Shown: positions 1 through 6,715, counted from the stretch's first letter. The stretch is DNA of 7,212 bases from Nitrospina sp. (GCA_018647025.1 JABGTQ010000294.1:1-7212); one strand, 5' to 3'. The notes: generated by a model not told the origin, from the sequence alone. Program-made: numbers and translations.

Positions 1-1
1 A

Positions 2-211
2 ACTGAAATAGCCCAATGCATTAATAATATTGTAAAACCAGACGGAGTAGCGGTTGTTATTGATGCAGTTCATCTTTGTATGTCTATGCGTGGAGTTGAA
101 AAACAAAACTCCTATACGACAACTAGCTCCATGCTTGGGTGTTTTAAAGATGATGCGCGGACACGAAGTGAATTTCTCAGTCTTTTAGCACCATCTCGAA
201 CATCCAAATAA
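2..211 (+). CDS. folE: GTP cyclohydrolase I, C-terminal part (5' end outside window)
   Basis: FolE converts GTP to 7,8-dihydroneopterin triphosphate, the first step of tetrahydrofolate (and in some bacteria queuosine) synthesis, in the cytoplasm. Only the last 69 residues are present; the reading frame is open at the window edge and ends in TAA. The visible part reads [17 protein letters not shown] followed by an S-x-T-T-T stretch, G-C-F-K-D-D, and R-S-E-F-L near the end. This is the conserved C-terminal core of the family. The Cys in HLCM corresponds to the third zinc ligand (Cys181 in the E. coli enzyme), and the RG-V-x-K segment and the Thr-rich strand belong to the active site. The tail after EFLSLL is short and ends in a normal place, so the gene looks intact at this end. 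It precedes the strong promoter at 263-292, so it probably belongs to a different transcription unit from ybeZ, although read-through is possible. Confidence 0.93.
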   Translation, partial: TEIAQCINNIVKPDGVAVVIDAVHLCMSMRGVEKQNSYTTTSSMLGCFKDDARTRSEFLSLLAPSRTSK

Positions 212-262
212 AGCCAACCTAACTAATTGTATTTTAAATATTTACCGAGATTTCTTCTGGGT

Positions 263-292
263 TTGACAAGTCAAAACCAGCAGCGATATAAT
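263..292 (+). promoter_or_regulatory. Consensus sigma-70-type promoter for the ybeZ-to-DUF4390 block
   Basis: A perfect -35 hexamer TTGACA at 263-268 and a perfect -10 hexamer TATAAT at 287-292 are separated by 18 bp, within the functional range of 16-18. Transcription would start near 299-300, about 30 nt before the TTG start codon at 329. It lies in the only sizeable gap between folE and the following gene and faces the correct way. No other match of this quality was found by eye between the genes downstream, so it is the likely main promoter of the whole block. I see no obvious operator palindrome across it, so constitutive expression is plausible but inferred. Confidence 0.8.
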
Positions 293-328
293 AGCCTAAT
301 TAAACTCTGACAAGGATCTAAACCCCTC

Positions 329-1282
329 TTGAATCAGACTATAAATAAAGAGCTTCTTCTAAACAACCTTGGCCACATTTCTGAAATTTTTGGTTATCAG
401 GACGTTAACCTAAAACAAATTGAAAAAAAATTTGGCGTTCGTATAACAACACGTGAAAACCAAGTCAAGATTAAAGGTGATTTCGATTCGATTAATTCAG
501 TTGACATTCTTTTAACTCAATTGGAAGACCTTTTAGTTTCAGGTTATAAAATTAAGAATGACGACCTAAAATTTGCAATCCGTCTAATAGCAGAAGATAA
601 GACAATAAGTTTAAAAGCTATTTTTTCGGAAAGAATAACTGTATCTCCTAAGAAGGGATTCATTACTCCAAAAAGCCCAACCCAAAGAGAGTTTATTCAA
701 TCAGTAAAGCAAGCAGATATCGTCTTAGCAATAGGACCAGCGGGGACAGGAAAAACATACTTAGCAGTTGCAATGGCAGTAGAGGCGCTACTCAAACGTC
801 ACTTCAAAAAAATTATTTTAGTTCGACCAGCAGTTGAGGCAGGAGAGAAACTCGGATTTTTACCAGGAGATATAACAGAAAAGATTAACCCTTACTTCAT
901 GCCGCTTTACGATGCTCTTGACGATACCTTGGAACCTCACAAAGTAAGAGAACTTATGGAAGATGGAATCATTGAAATCGCTCCACTAGCTTATATGCGA
1001 GGGCGTACAATCAATGACTCCTTTATGATTCTTGATGAGGCACAAAATTCTACCAAACAGCAAATGAAAATGTTTCTCACCAGACTGGGCACAAACTCTA
1101 AAATGGTGATCACAGGTGATATCACACAAATTGACTTAGACAACTCAAAAAACTCTGGATTAGTTCAAGTTCAATCAATTCTCAAAGACATTGATGGCAT
1201 CAAATTTGTCAATTTCAATGAAAAAGATGTCGTAAGGCACGACTTAGTTAAACATATAATAAAGGCCTATAGTCAAAATTGA
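329..1282 (+). CDS. ybeZ: PhoH-family ATPase, YbeZ type
   Basis: This is a cytoplasmic P-loop ATPase related to the helicase-like PhoH family. In E. coli YbeZ partners YbeY in rRNA processing and RNA quality control. The 317-residue length is normal. Residues about 25-75 form the small KH-like N-terminal domain of the family. The ATPase domain shows a Q-type motif PTQREF (117-122), Walker A GPAGTGKT (136-143), VRPAVEAGEKLGFLPGD (165-181), YMRGRT (222-227), Walker B ILDEAQN (234-240), TGDITQIDL (262-270) and a final FNEKDVVRHDLV block (296-307). The start is TTG: an in-frame stop at 308-310 leaves no other ATG, GTG or TTG before the conserved N-terminal region, and the first in-frame ATG is deep inside the ATPase domain. 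AAGGA at 312-316 is a possible ribosome-binding site but sits 12 nt away, which is long. ybeY follows after 22 bp. The usual later partners corC/ybeX and lnt do not follow. Annotation as phoH is equivalent. Confidence 0.95.
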   Translation: MNQTINKELLLNNLGHISEIFGYQDVNLKQIEKKFGVRITTRENQVKIKGDFDSINSVDILLTQLEDLLVSGYKIKNDDLKFAIRLIAEDKTISLKAIFSERITVSPKKGFITPKSPTQREFIQSVKQADIVLAIGPAGTGKTYLAVAMAVEALLKRHFKKIILVRPAVEAGEKLGFLPGDITEKINPYFMPLYDALDDTLEPHKVRELMEDGIIEIAPLAYMRGRTINDSFMILDEAQNSTKQQMKMFLTRLGTNSKMVITGDITQIDLDNSKNSGLVQVQSILKDIDGIKFVNFNEKDVVRHDLVKHIIKAYSQN

Positions 1283-1304
1283 CTCTAAACGGGATAAAAG
1301 AATA

Positions 1305-1781
1305 ATGCCGGTTTTCATAAATGATGACCATAAAGACCATTTCATTAATATCGAGTTACTCAAAACTCGAGGGGAAAGCATTTTACTTATTTTGGAACAC
1401 GAAAATCATGAACTAAGTGTTCTCTTATCGGATGATAAAAACATACGGGCACTCAACAAACAATATCGAGGCATTGATCAAACAACGGATGTACTTTCTT
1501 TTTCACAAAGCAAAAAAGAAGAAACTGAACCTAGCTCTCATCTAATGGGAGACGTGGTGATATCTACGGTGACGGCTAAAAGACAAGCCTCTGAACACGG
1601 ATTAACATTAGAGGAAGAAATCGTACTTTTACTCATTCACGGGACTCTACATCTTCTCGGGTTTGACCACGAACGATCTGGCGAAGAGGCCTATCAAATG
1701 AAAAAAAAGACTCAAGAATTATTTAGTAGAATATTTCCAAATAAGAAACCCCATGAGTCATGTAGTTTGTATTCAGACTAA
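1305..1781 (+). CDS. ybeY: Endoribonuclease YbeY, rRNA maturation factor
   Basis: YbeY is a zinc-dependent single-strand endoribonuclease needed for 16S rRNA 3'-end maturation and for late 70S ribosome quality control. The 158-residue length fits the family. The diagnostic metal motif HGTLHLLGFDH lies at residues 112-122, giving zinc ligands His112, His116 and His122. The upstream conserved segments are also present: LN-x-x-Y-R-x-x-D-x-x-T-D-V-L-S-F at about 50-66 and L-M-G-D-V-V-I-S at 80-87. The ATG lies 22 bp after the ybeZ stop, with only a weak purine stretch (GGGATAAAAG, 1291-1300) before it. Directly following an ATPase of the YbeZ type is the classic arrangement and supports a joint role in ribosome assembly and RNA turnover. 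The last roughly 12 residues (after the FPNKKP segment) are not conserved in my memory of the family. Confidence 0.95.
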   Translation: MPVFINDDHKDHFINIELLKTRGESILLILEHENHELSVLLSDDKNIRALNKQYRGIDQTTDVLSFSQSKKEETEPSSHLMGDVVISTVTAKRQASEHGLTLEEEIVLLLIHGTLHLLGFDHERSGEEAYQMKKKTQELFSRIFPNKKPHESCSLYSD

Positions 1782-1798
1782 AATTGGACTTATAGCGT

Positions 1799-2287
1799 AT
1801 GAAGAAAATCTGGGCGCCTTGGCGCATGGAATACATTACCAAAGATAAATCAGGTGAATGTATTTTCTGTTCCCTTCCACAATCTAAAGATGACAAAAAA
1901 ACATTTATTCTTTTCAGGGGGAAATACTGCTTTGTAATAATGAATATCTTTCCATACAACGCTAGCCACCTCATGGTATCTCCATATCGTCACTTAGCCT
2001 GCATTACAAAACTTGATAGCGAAGAATCTTTGGAAATGTCTGAACTTACGAAAAATTGTATTGAGATTCTTCGTGACGTAAACAGTCCTGATGGCTTTAA
2101 TGTCGGATTCAATATAGGTAAAAGCGCTGGAGCCGGTTACGACGAACATATTCATAACCATATCGTTCCAAGGTGGATTGGAGACACTAATTTTATGGCA
2201 ACGCTCGCAGAAACCAGAGTTATTTCAGAACACTTAGAAAAAACCTATGAGAAGCTAGCCCCTAGATTTAAAAAACTTCTTCTTTGA
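1799..2287 (+). CDS. HIT-family nucleotide hydrolase/phosphorylase (Ap4A phosphorylase-like)
   Basis: Histidine-triad proteins act on nucleoside-phosphate bonds. This branch, which begins K-x-W-A-P-W-R-M-E-Y-I and contains the extended HxHxHxVPRW block, includes diadenosine tetraphosphate (Ap4A) phosphorylases of the Rv2613c type and many uncharacterised relatives. The length of 162 residues is typical. Visible landmarks are CIFC at 21-24, a CxxC pair likely to bind zinc; the NIFPYNASHLMVSPYRH strand-turn segment at 49-65; GFNVGFNIGKSAGAG at 99-113; and the catalytic triad His117-x-His119-x-His121 followed by VPRW (123-126) and GDTNFM (128-133). His119 would be the expected nucleophile position. 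The residue between the second and third histidines is Asn120, where a hydrophobic residue is usual. The gene sits 17 bp after ybeY and 10 bp before mutS. The start has no clear Shine-Dalgarno, but the MKK-IWAPWRM beginning matches the family. Exact substrate is unknown. Confidence 0.88.
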   Translation: MKKIWAPWRMEYITKDKSGECIFCSLPQSKDDKKTFILFRGKYCFVIMNIFPYNASHLMVSPYRHLACITKLDSEESLEMSELTKNCIEILRDVNSPDGFNVGFNIGKSAGAGYDEHIHNHIVPRWIGDTNFMATLAETRVISEHLEKTYEKLAPRFKKLLL

Positions 2288-2297
2288 GTCATATCAC

Positions 2298-4943
2298 ATG
2301 AACAACTACGTTCAAAATATTTTCAAGTCTGAAGAGGAAACTCCAATGATGCGGCAATATATGACCATCAAAAAGGAGCATCCTGAGTCTATTCTTTTTT
2401 TTCGCATGGGTGATTTTTATGAAATGTTTAATGAAGATGCCAAGATTGCTTCGGAAATTTTAGAAATTGCTCTAACATCTAGAAATAAAAATAAAGCTAA
2501 TCCAACTCCCATGTGTGGTATTCCTCATCACTCCTCAAAATCTTATATCGCCAAGCTCCTCAAGTCGGGCAAGAAAGTTGCCATTTGCGAACAAACAGAA
2601 GACCCTAAGTTAACGAAGGGTCTAGTCAAGCGTGAAGTAGTCCGAGTGGTAACACCTGGAACGATTTTAGATGACAGCCTACTCGATCCAAAACAAAATC
2701 ATTTTCTAGTTTCACTTTATTCAAATGCTAAGGGCTGGGGGTTCGCTGCCTTGGATATAACAACCGGTCTCTTCAAGGTGACAGAATTTTACGGCGATGA
2801 CAGAGAATCATTGCTACAAGATGAGATAGAAAAATTTGACCCTAAAGAAATTATACTATCTGAAAGTTTAGAGACTGACTGTAACAAGCCGACATGTCTA
2901 AATGACCGAGAGGACAGAATACAATCCTGCGAAAACTGGACTTTTTCATTTAAAGACTCCTACAGAATATTAATCGAACATTTTAAAACCAGTTCACTTG
3001 AGGGGTTTGGTTGCGAAGATATGAAGCTTGCAATTTCTTCTGCTGGAGCTCTTATTCAATATCTACATAAAACACAAAAAACTGCCCTTAAACACATCAG
3101 TAAGATCAATGTCTTTAATGTTAAAAACTATATGCTCATGGATCAAGCAACCGTTAGAAACTTGGAGTTGGTAAAGTCAAGTGAAGGAAAACGAAGAAAC
3201 TCTCTATTAGATATATTAGATCTATCACAAACAGCTATGGGTGCAAGATGTATTAGAGAGTGGATCCTAAAACCGAATATTGACATTCACTTAATAAGAG
3301 AAAGACTTGAGCAAGTAGATTTTTTTAAAAGCGATCTATTGCTAAGGCAGGCAATTCGTGACCAACTCAAATCAGTGCATGATATGGAAAGGCTACTTGG
3401 GCGTATTTCTCTTTCTTTTTGTAACGCGCGCGATATTATCGCACTAAAAATTTCAGTTTCAGTTTTACCTAACCTATTAAAACTTTTAAATCAAAGTAAT
3501 AATTTTTCTTTAAATATATTTAAGCTTGAATGGGACAGCCTTGAGAGCTTACACAAACTTATTGAAAAAAAAATAGTCGATGACCCACCCTTAAGCCTTA
3601 AAGATGGAAGCTTTATTAAAACTGGATGCAACCCTGAGCTAGATCAACTTAAAACAATTGCACGCGATGGGAAAAACTGGATTGCCCAGCTTGAGACAAA
3701 AGAAAAAGAGCGCACAGGTATCTCAATATTAAAAATAGGATTCAATAGAATCTATGGTTACTATATTGAAATAACTAAAAAAAACCTGGACCGAGTTCCA
3801 GTAGACTACATTCGGAAACAGTCACTTGTTAACGCAGAGCGTTTTATTTCTCCAGAGCTAAAAGAATTTGAGGAAAGAATAACTGGGGCTCAAGAAAAAG
3901 CAATAGAACTAGAACATGAAATTTTTCAACAAACTCGTGAGGAAGTCGCATCGCATGGATTAAAAATCCAAAAAATGGCACTCGTTATCGCTAACTTGGA
4001 TTCAATAATATCCCTTGCCGAAGTAGCTCATAACTATAATTACTCAAAGCCTGAAATTTCTGAAGGAACCGACCTTACAATCAAAAATGGTCGGCACCCA
4101 CTTATAGAACGCATCATTCCTGAAAATCAATTCATTACAAATGACACACACCTTAATAATGCGGATGATCAAATAATTATTATCACTGGTCCTAATATGG
4201 CAGGTAAGTCTACATATCTGCGGCAGGTATCCTTAATAACACTAATGGCACAAATTGGAAGTTTCATACCCGCTGATTCAGCTCAAATAAGTATTGTAGA
4301 TAGAATATTCTCCCGAGTCGGCGCGCAAGATCATCTTCACAAAGGTATGTCTACATTCATGGTTGAAATGACCGAAACCGCCAATATTTTAAACAATGCC
4401 ACAGAGAAAAGTCTTATTATATTAGATGAAATTGGTAGAGGAACTAGCACTTTTGATGGCATCAGTATCGCATGGTCAATCGTTGAATACTTACATGGTA
4501 ATAAGGGAGGAGGACCAAAAACTCTATTCGCGACGCATTACCACGAGCTCACCGACTTAGCCTCGGTTTTAAAAGGAGTACAAAACTGTAAGGTACAAGT
4601 AAAGGAATGGAATGATGAAATAATTTTTCTTCGAAAAATCATCTCAGGAGGTGCTGACAAAAGCTACGGAATAGAAGTCGCAAGATTAGCTGGTCTACCA
4701 GAAAAGGTACTCCTCCGTGCTCGTGAAGTTTTGTTAAACCTGGAAAAACGCAAATTCGACGACGTGGGGGCCAAAAAAATAGCACGCTCGAAAGAAGAAG
4801 TATTAAAATCTCAACTTGAACAAGGCGAACTATTTTCAAAAACAGTTCACCCTGCAATTGAAGAACTGGAAACAATCGAGCCTGATAATTTATCACCCAG
4901 ACAAGCCATGGAAACTTTATATCACCTTAAAAACCTTATTTAA
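2298..4943 (+). CDS. mutS: DNA mismatch repair protein MutS
   Basis: MutS recognises base mismatches and small loops and recruits MutL, using ATP to become a sliding clamp. The protein is 881 residues, slightly longer than the E. coli protein of about 853. Mismatch domain I carries TPMMRQY (16-22 region) and GDFYEMF, with the mismatch-wedging Phe40-x-Glu42. The connector runs from about 135, the lever from about 277 (MLMDQATVRNLEL) and the clamp from about 420 to 540. The ATPase has Walker A GPNMAGKST (631-639), the GMSTFMVEM signature (683-691), Walker B and D-loop DEIGRGTST (710-718) and FATHYHEL (744-751). QGELF (842-846) resembles a sliding-clamp binding motif, and the C-terminal SPRQAMETLYHLKNLI is the usual tetramerisation helix-loop-helix. 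All key residues are intact. The first ATG (2298) has no evident Shine-Dalgarno; ATG 2346 (Met17) does and would give 865 residues. I keep 2298 because it preserves the conserved Thr-Pro before MM. Confidence 0.97.
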   Translation: MNNYVQNIFKSEEETPMMRQYMTIKKEHPESILFFRMGDFYEMFNEDAKIASEILEIALTSRNKNKANPTPMCGIPHHSSKSYIAKLLKSGKKVAICEQTEDPKLTKGLVKREVVRVVTPGTILDDSLLDPKQNHFLVSLYSNAKGWGFAALDITTGLFKVTEFYGDDRESLLQDEIEKFDPKEIILSESLETDCNKPTCLNDREDRIQSCENWTFSFKDSYRILIEHFKTSSLEGFGCEDMKLAISSAGALIQYLHKTQKTALKHISKINVFNVKNYMLMDQATVRNLELVKSSEGKRRNSLLDILDLSQTAMGARCIREWILKPNIDIHLIRERLEQVDFFKSDLLLRQAIRDQLKSVHDMERLLGRISLSFCNARDIIALKISVSVLPNLLKLLNQSNNFSLNIFKLEWDSLESLHKLIEKKIVDDPPLSLKDGSFIKTGCNPELDQLKTIARDGKNWIAQLETKEKERTGISILKIGFNRIYGYYIEITKKNLDRVPVDYIRKQSLVNAERFISPELKEFEERITGAQEKAIELEHEIFQQTREEVASHGLKIQKMALVIANLDSIISLAEVAHNYNYSKPEISEGTDLTIKNGRHPLIERIIPENQFITNDTHLNNADDQIIIITGPNMAGKSTYLRQVSLITLMAQIGSFIPADSAQISIVDRIFSRVGAQDHLHKGMSTFMVEMTETANILNNATEKSLIILDEIGRGTSTFDGISIAWSIVEYLHGNKGGGPKTLFATHYHELTDLASVLKGVQNCKVQVKEWNDEIIFLRKIISGGADKSYGIEVARLAGLPEKVLLRAREVLLNLEKRKFDDVGAKKIARSKEEVLKSQLEQGELFSKTVHPAIEELETIEPDNLSPRQAMETLYHLKNLI
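2333..2351 (+). promoter_or_regulatory. Shine-Dalgarno-like site and alternative mutS start
   Basis: AGAGGA at 2333-2338 lies 7 nt before an ATG at 2346, which is followed directly by a second ATG at 2349. Both are in frame with mutS (Met17 and Met18). The annotated ATG at 2298 has no comparable site. The purine run also encodes Glu-Glu-Glu, so it could be chance. Starting here would remove only the unconserved first 16 residues and place the start just before RQYMTIKKEHP, close to where many MutS proteins begin. Confidence 0.35.
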
Positions 4944-4954
4944 AAAACACCTAA

Positions 4955-5878
4955 ATGAACATACTTGTAACTGGTGGCGCAGGGTTTATCGGATCGCATA
5001 TTGTCGATGCTTATATTAATAATAACCATAATGTTGTCATTATTGATGATATGTCAAAAGGGCAAAAAGAATTTATTAATCCAAAAGCTACTTTTTATAA
5101 AAAATCAATTGCTGATACGGACTTGGCAGATATCCTTAAAAATGAAAGAATTGAGGTGATTAATCACCATGCAGCTCAAATATCTGTCAGCGATTCAGTT
5201 AAAAACCCCGTAAAAGATGCAAAATCAAATATTATTGGTACTTTACAGTTATTGCAAAACGCCGTAGAATGCGGCGTCGATAAGTTTATATATGCGTCTA
5301 CTGGTGGAGCAATATACGGGGAACAGGATTACTTCCCAGCTAAAGAAGACCACCCTCAAAAACCGACTAGTCCATATGGACTTTCGAAGTTGAGCGTAGA
5401 AGGCTATCTTAGATTTTATAAAGAGCAATATGGACTTAAATCAATAATTTTTCGCTACGGTAATGTTTTTGGCCCTCGCCAAAACCCTAACGGTGAAGCA
5501 GGGGTTGTAGCAATTTTTTTCAACCGATTGATAAAAGGGAAAGCTCCAATAATTAACGGTGATGGACAACAGACAAGAGATTATATTTTTATAAGAGATA
5601 TTGTGCACGCTAATTTATTAGCATTAAACCTTAATGACTCAGATACTTTCAATGTTGGGACTGGGCAAGAAACAACTGTTAAAAAATTAACTGAATTAAT
5701 TCTAGAGGTTTCAGAATCTAATATCACTACTCAAACCTCGAAAAAAAATAATTTTGAGCAGCGTCGAAGTAGTCTTGATAATAAAAAATTAAAGGAGGCA
5801 CTTGAATGGTCTCCACAGTTTTCATTAAAAGAAGGGCTCTCTGAAACTTTTATTTTTTTTAAAAATAATGAAAATTAG
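4955..5878 (+). CDS. NAD-dependent nucleotide-sugar epimerase/dehydratase (UDP-glucose 4-epimerase-like)
   Basis: This is an extended short-chain dehydrogenase/reductase that most likely interconverts UDP-sugars (galactose/glucose type, or an N-acetyl variant) for surface polysaccharide. At 307 residues it is of normal length. The NAD-binding Rossmann glycine motif TGGAGFIGSH is at 6-15. NHHAAQISVSDSVKNP (70-85) matches the family's HHAAQ segment. The catalytic set is Ser115/Thr116 in ASTGGAIYGE and the Y-x-x-x-K pair Tyr141 and Lys145 in SPYGLSK. RYGNVFGPRQNPNGEAGVV (167-185) and the DGQQTRDYIFIRDIVHA segment (203-219) form the sugar-nucleotide side. The closest match I know is bacterial proteins annotated as UDP-glucose 4-epimerase, but substrate cannot be read from sequence. 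It starts 11 bp after mutS with no clear ribosome-binding site and overlaps the next gene by 11 bp. It is not in a visible polysaccharide cluster, so its place after mutS appears to be transcriptional convenience. Confidence 0.9.
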   Translation: MNILVTGGAGFIGSHIVDAYINNNHNVVIIDDMSKGQKEFINPKATFYKKSIADTDLADILKNERIEVINHHAAQISVSDSVKNPVKDAKSNIIGTLQLLQNAVECGVDKFIYASTGGAIYGEQDYFPAKEDHPQKPTSPYGLSKLSVEGYLRFYKEQYGLKSIIFRYGNVFGPRQNPNGEAGVVAIFFNRLIKGKAPIINGDGQQTRDYIFIRDIVHANLLALNLNDSDTFNVGTGQETTVKKLTELILEVSESNITTQTSKKNNFEQRRSSLDNKKLKEALEWSPQFSLKEGLSETFIFFKNNEN

Positions 5879-6548
5879 ATTCAAAAACCTTTCCGCGTTA
5901 ATAGTTCTGATGATCCTTCTTCTCATAGGGGCGTTGACCGTAGAAGCTGCACCTTCTCTCGTAAATATTGGCGTGGGGACAAATAGGCAAACAGTAGTGA
6001 TAAATGCACGGCTGGTCGAAGGGTTTACTGCCGATATTGAAGAGGCTGTTGAGAATGGAATTCCCTTAATTTTTACATTCGAGGTTGAACTCCGACAGGC
6101 AAATTCTTTATGGAATGACACCCTGATAAGTAGCAACACAATAAAGCACGTAATTAAATATGACTCGTTAAAGCAGGTGTATCGTTTCACAGAAACTGGA
6201 AAAGGTGTTAAACGAAAAATAGCCACACGTAATAAACAAAAATCTCAAAAAATGATGCTCACATTAAGTAACATCCCTATAGCTTCTGCCAGACGAATAG
6301 CTTCTAATGAAAAATATTATGTTCGTATTAAAGCAAACCTAGAAACGGATAGTTTTTGGTTCCCACTCAGCGAACTTTTCTTCTTTCTTCCATTCAATAA
6401 TTTTAACTCCGCATGGGCAGAGTCATCACCACTTTCCATTGATCCTGATTTAGATTTTGTGAAGACTGGAAGAAACAATAAAAAGAAAAACAAAAATAAA
6501 ATAAACTTTGAGGGAACAAACCATGTCGTCCGATCCTTCAATAAGTAG
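5868..6548 (+). CDS. Secreted DUF4390-like protein of unknown function
   Basis: This 226-residue protein matches my memory of the DUF4390 family, whose function is unknown. Residues 1-27 look like a Sec signal peptide: KIRFK, then a hydrophobic core from about 9 to 24, then VEA|APS as a plausible signal-peptidase I site. The mature protein would therefore be periplasmic or exported. Family-like landmarks are IEEAVENGIPLIFTFEVEL (57-75), a Trp at 82, HVIKYDSLKQVYRF (94-107), and YYVRIKANLETDSFWFPL (150-167), followed by the Leu/Phe-rich stretch and Trp183. The C-terminal tail from about 200 is Lys/Asn-rich. ATG 5868 lies inside the end of the epimerase gene (11-nt overlap), suggesting translational coupling, and no Shine-Dalgarno is seen. 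In the genomes where I recall this family it is often followed by a membrane sensor histidine kinase; none is present here. The family call is from recognition of the pattern, not a search. Confidence 0.75.
   Translation: MKIRFKNLSALIVLMILLLIGALTVEAAPSLVNIGVGTNRQTVVINARLVEGFTADIEEAVENGIPLIFTFEVELRQANSLWNDTLISSNTIKHVIKYDSLKQVYRFTETGKGVKRKIATRNKQKSQKMMLTLSNIPIASARRIASNEKYYVRIKANLETDSFWFPLSELFFFLPFNNFNSAWAESSPLSIDPDLDFVKTGRNNKKKNKNKINFEGTNHVVRSFNK
6510..6515 (+). promoter_or_regulatory. Strong Shine-Dalgarno-like site inside the DUF4390 3' end
   Basis: GAGGGA lies 7 nt before the ATG at 6523, which opens a short ORF in a different frame from the DUF4390 gene. It is one of the best Shine-Dalgarno matches in the window, at a good distance, whereas most of the large genes have none. 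This suggests that a downstream gene starts or once started here. Confidence 0.4.
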
Positions 6549-6600
6549 ACATTTTTTAACGACCGTAACTCCTTACGAAATAAATTTTTACAGATCTTAA
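6523..6600 (+). CDS. 25-codon ORF overlapping the DUF4390 end; small or decayed gene
   Basis: The ORF begins with ATG, overlaps the last 26 nt of the DUF4390 gene in another frame, and encodes MSSDPSISRHFLTTVTPYEI plus five more residues before TAA. Its start has a well-placed GAGGGA site. I recognise no domain. Reading on in the same frame past the stop gives another 29 sense codons up to a TAA near 6690 with no recognisable protein pattern. It may be a true small protein, a translated remnant of a gene that used to follow DUF4390 (a sensor kinase is common there in related genomes, an inference), or chance. It is more than a random ATG because of the ribosome-binding site and the overlap typical of operon genes. 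Confidence 0.3.
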   Translation: MSSDPSISRHFLTTVTPYEINFYRS

Positions 6601-6628
6601 AATATAAATCTACCAATTTTTTCGTGTC

Positions 6629-6644
6629 AAAAATCTAGATTTTT
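6629..6644 (+). repeat. Perfect 16-bp AT-rich palindrome, possible weak terminator
   Basis: AAAAATCT (6629-6636) is followed immediately by its exact reverse complement AGATTTTT (6637-6644), and two more T follow. As RNA it could form a 6-bp A-U stem with a CUAG loop followed by a U run, at the expected end of the long operon. The stem has no G-C pairs, so it would be a weak intrinsic terminator; a protein-binding palindrome or chance in AT-rich DNA are alternatives. I saw no better terminator hairpin between 6549 and 6752. Confidence 0.3.
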
Positions 6645-6715
6645 TTACCTGCTAAGACCTTCAGATAGTTTGATCAACCAATCACCTTAAACAATTTTGT
6701 GTAAAGGTATTATTC

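Noticed and set aside
1723..1974. 83-codon - strand ORF across the ybeY/HIT junction
   Set aside because: It is antisense to the conserved N-terminal half of the HIT protein.
4639..5159. Short ORFs in other frames around the end of mutS and the start of the epimerase
   Set aside because: They overlap strongly conserved MutS and Rossmann-fold coding sequence and have no support of their own.
5825..6226. 133-codon - strand ORF opposite the epimerase end and DUF4390 gene
   Set aside because: It lies antisense to a gene with a convincing signal peptide and family pattern, and its own product shows no recognisable motif.
6317..6616. 99-codon - strand ORF opposite the DUF4390 3' end
   Set aside because: Its leucine/phenylalanine/lysine runs simply mirror the Lys/Asn-rich coding strand; no ribosome-binding site or family.
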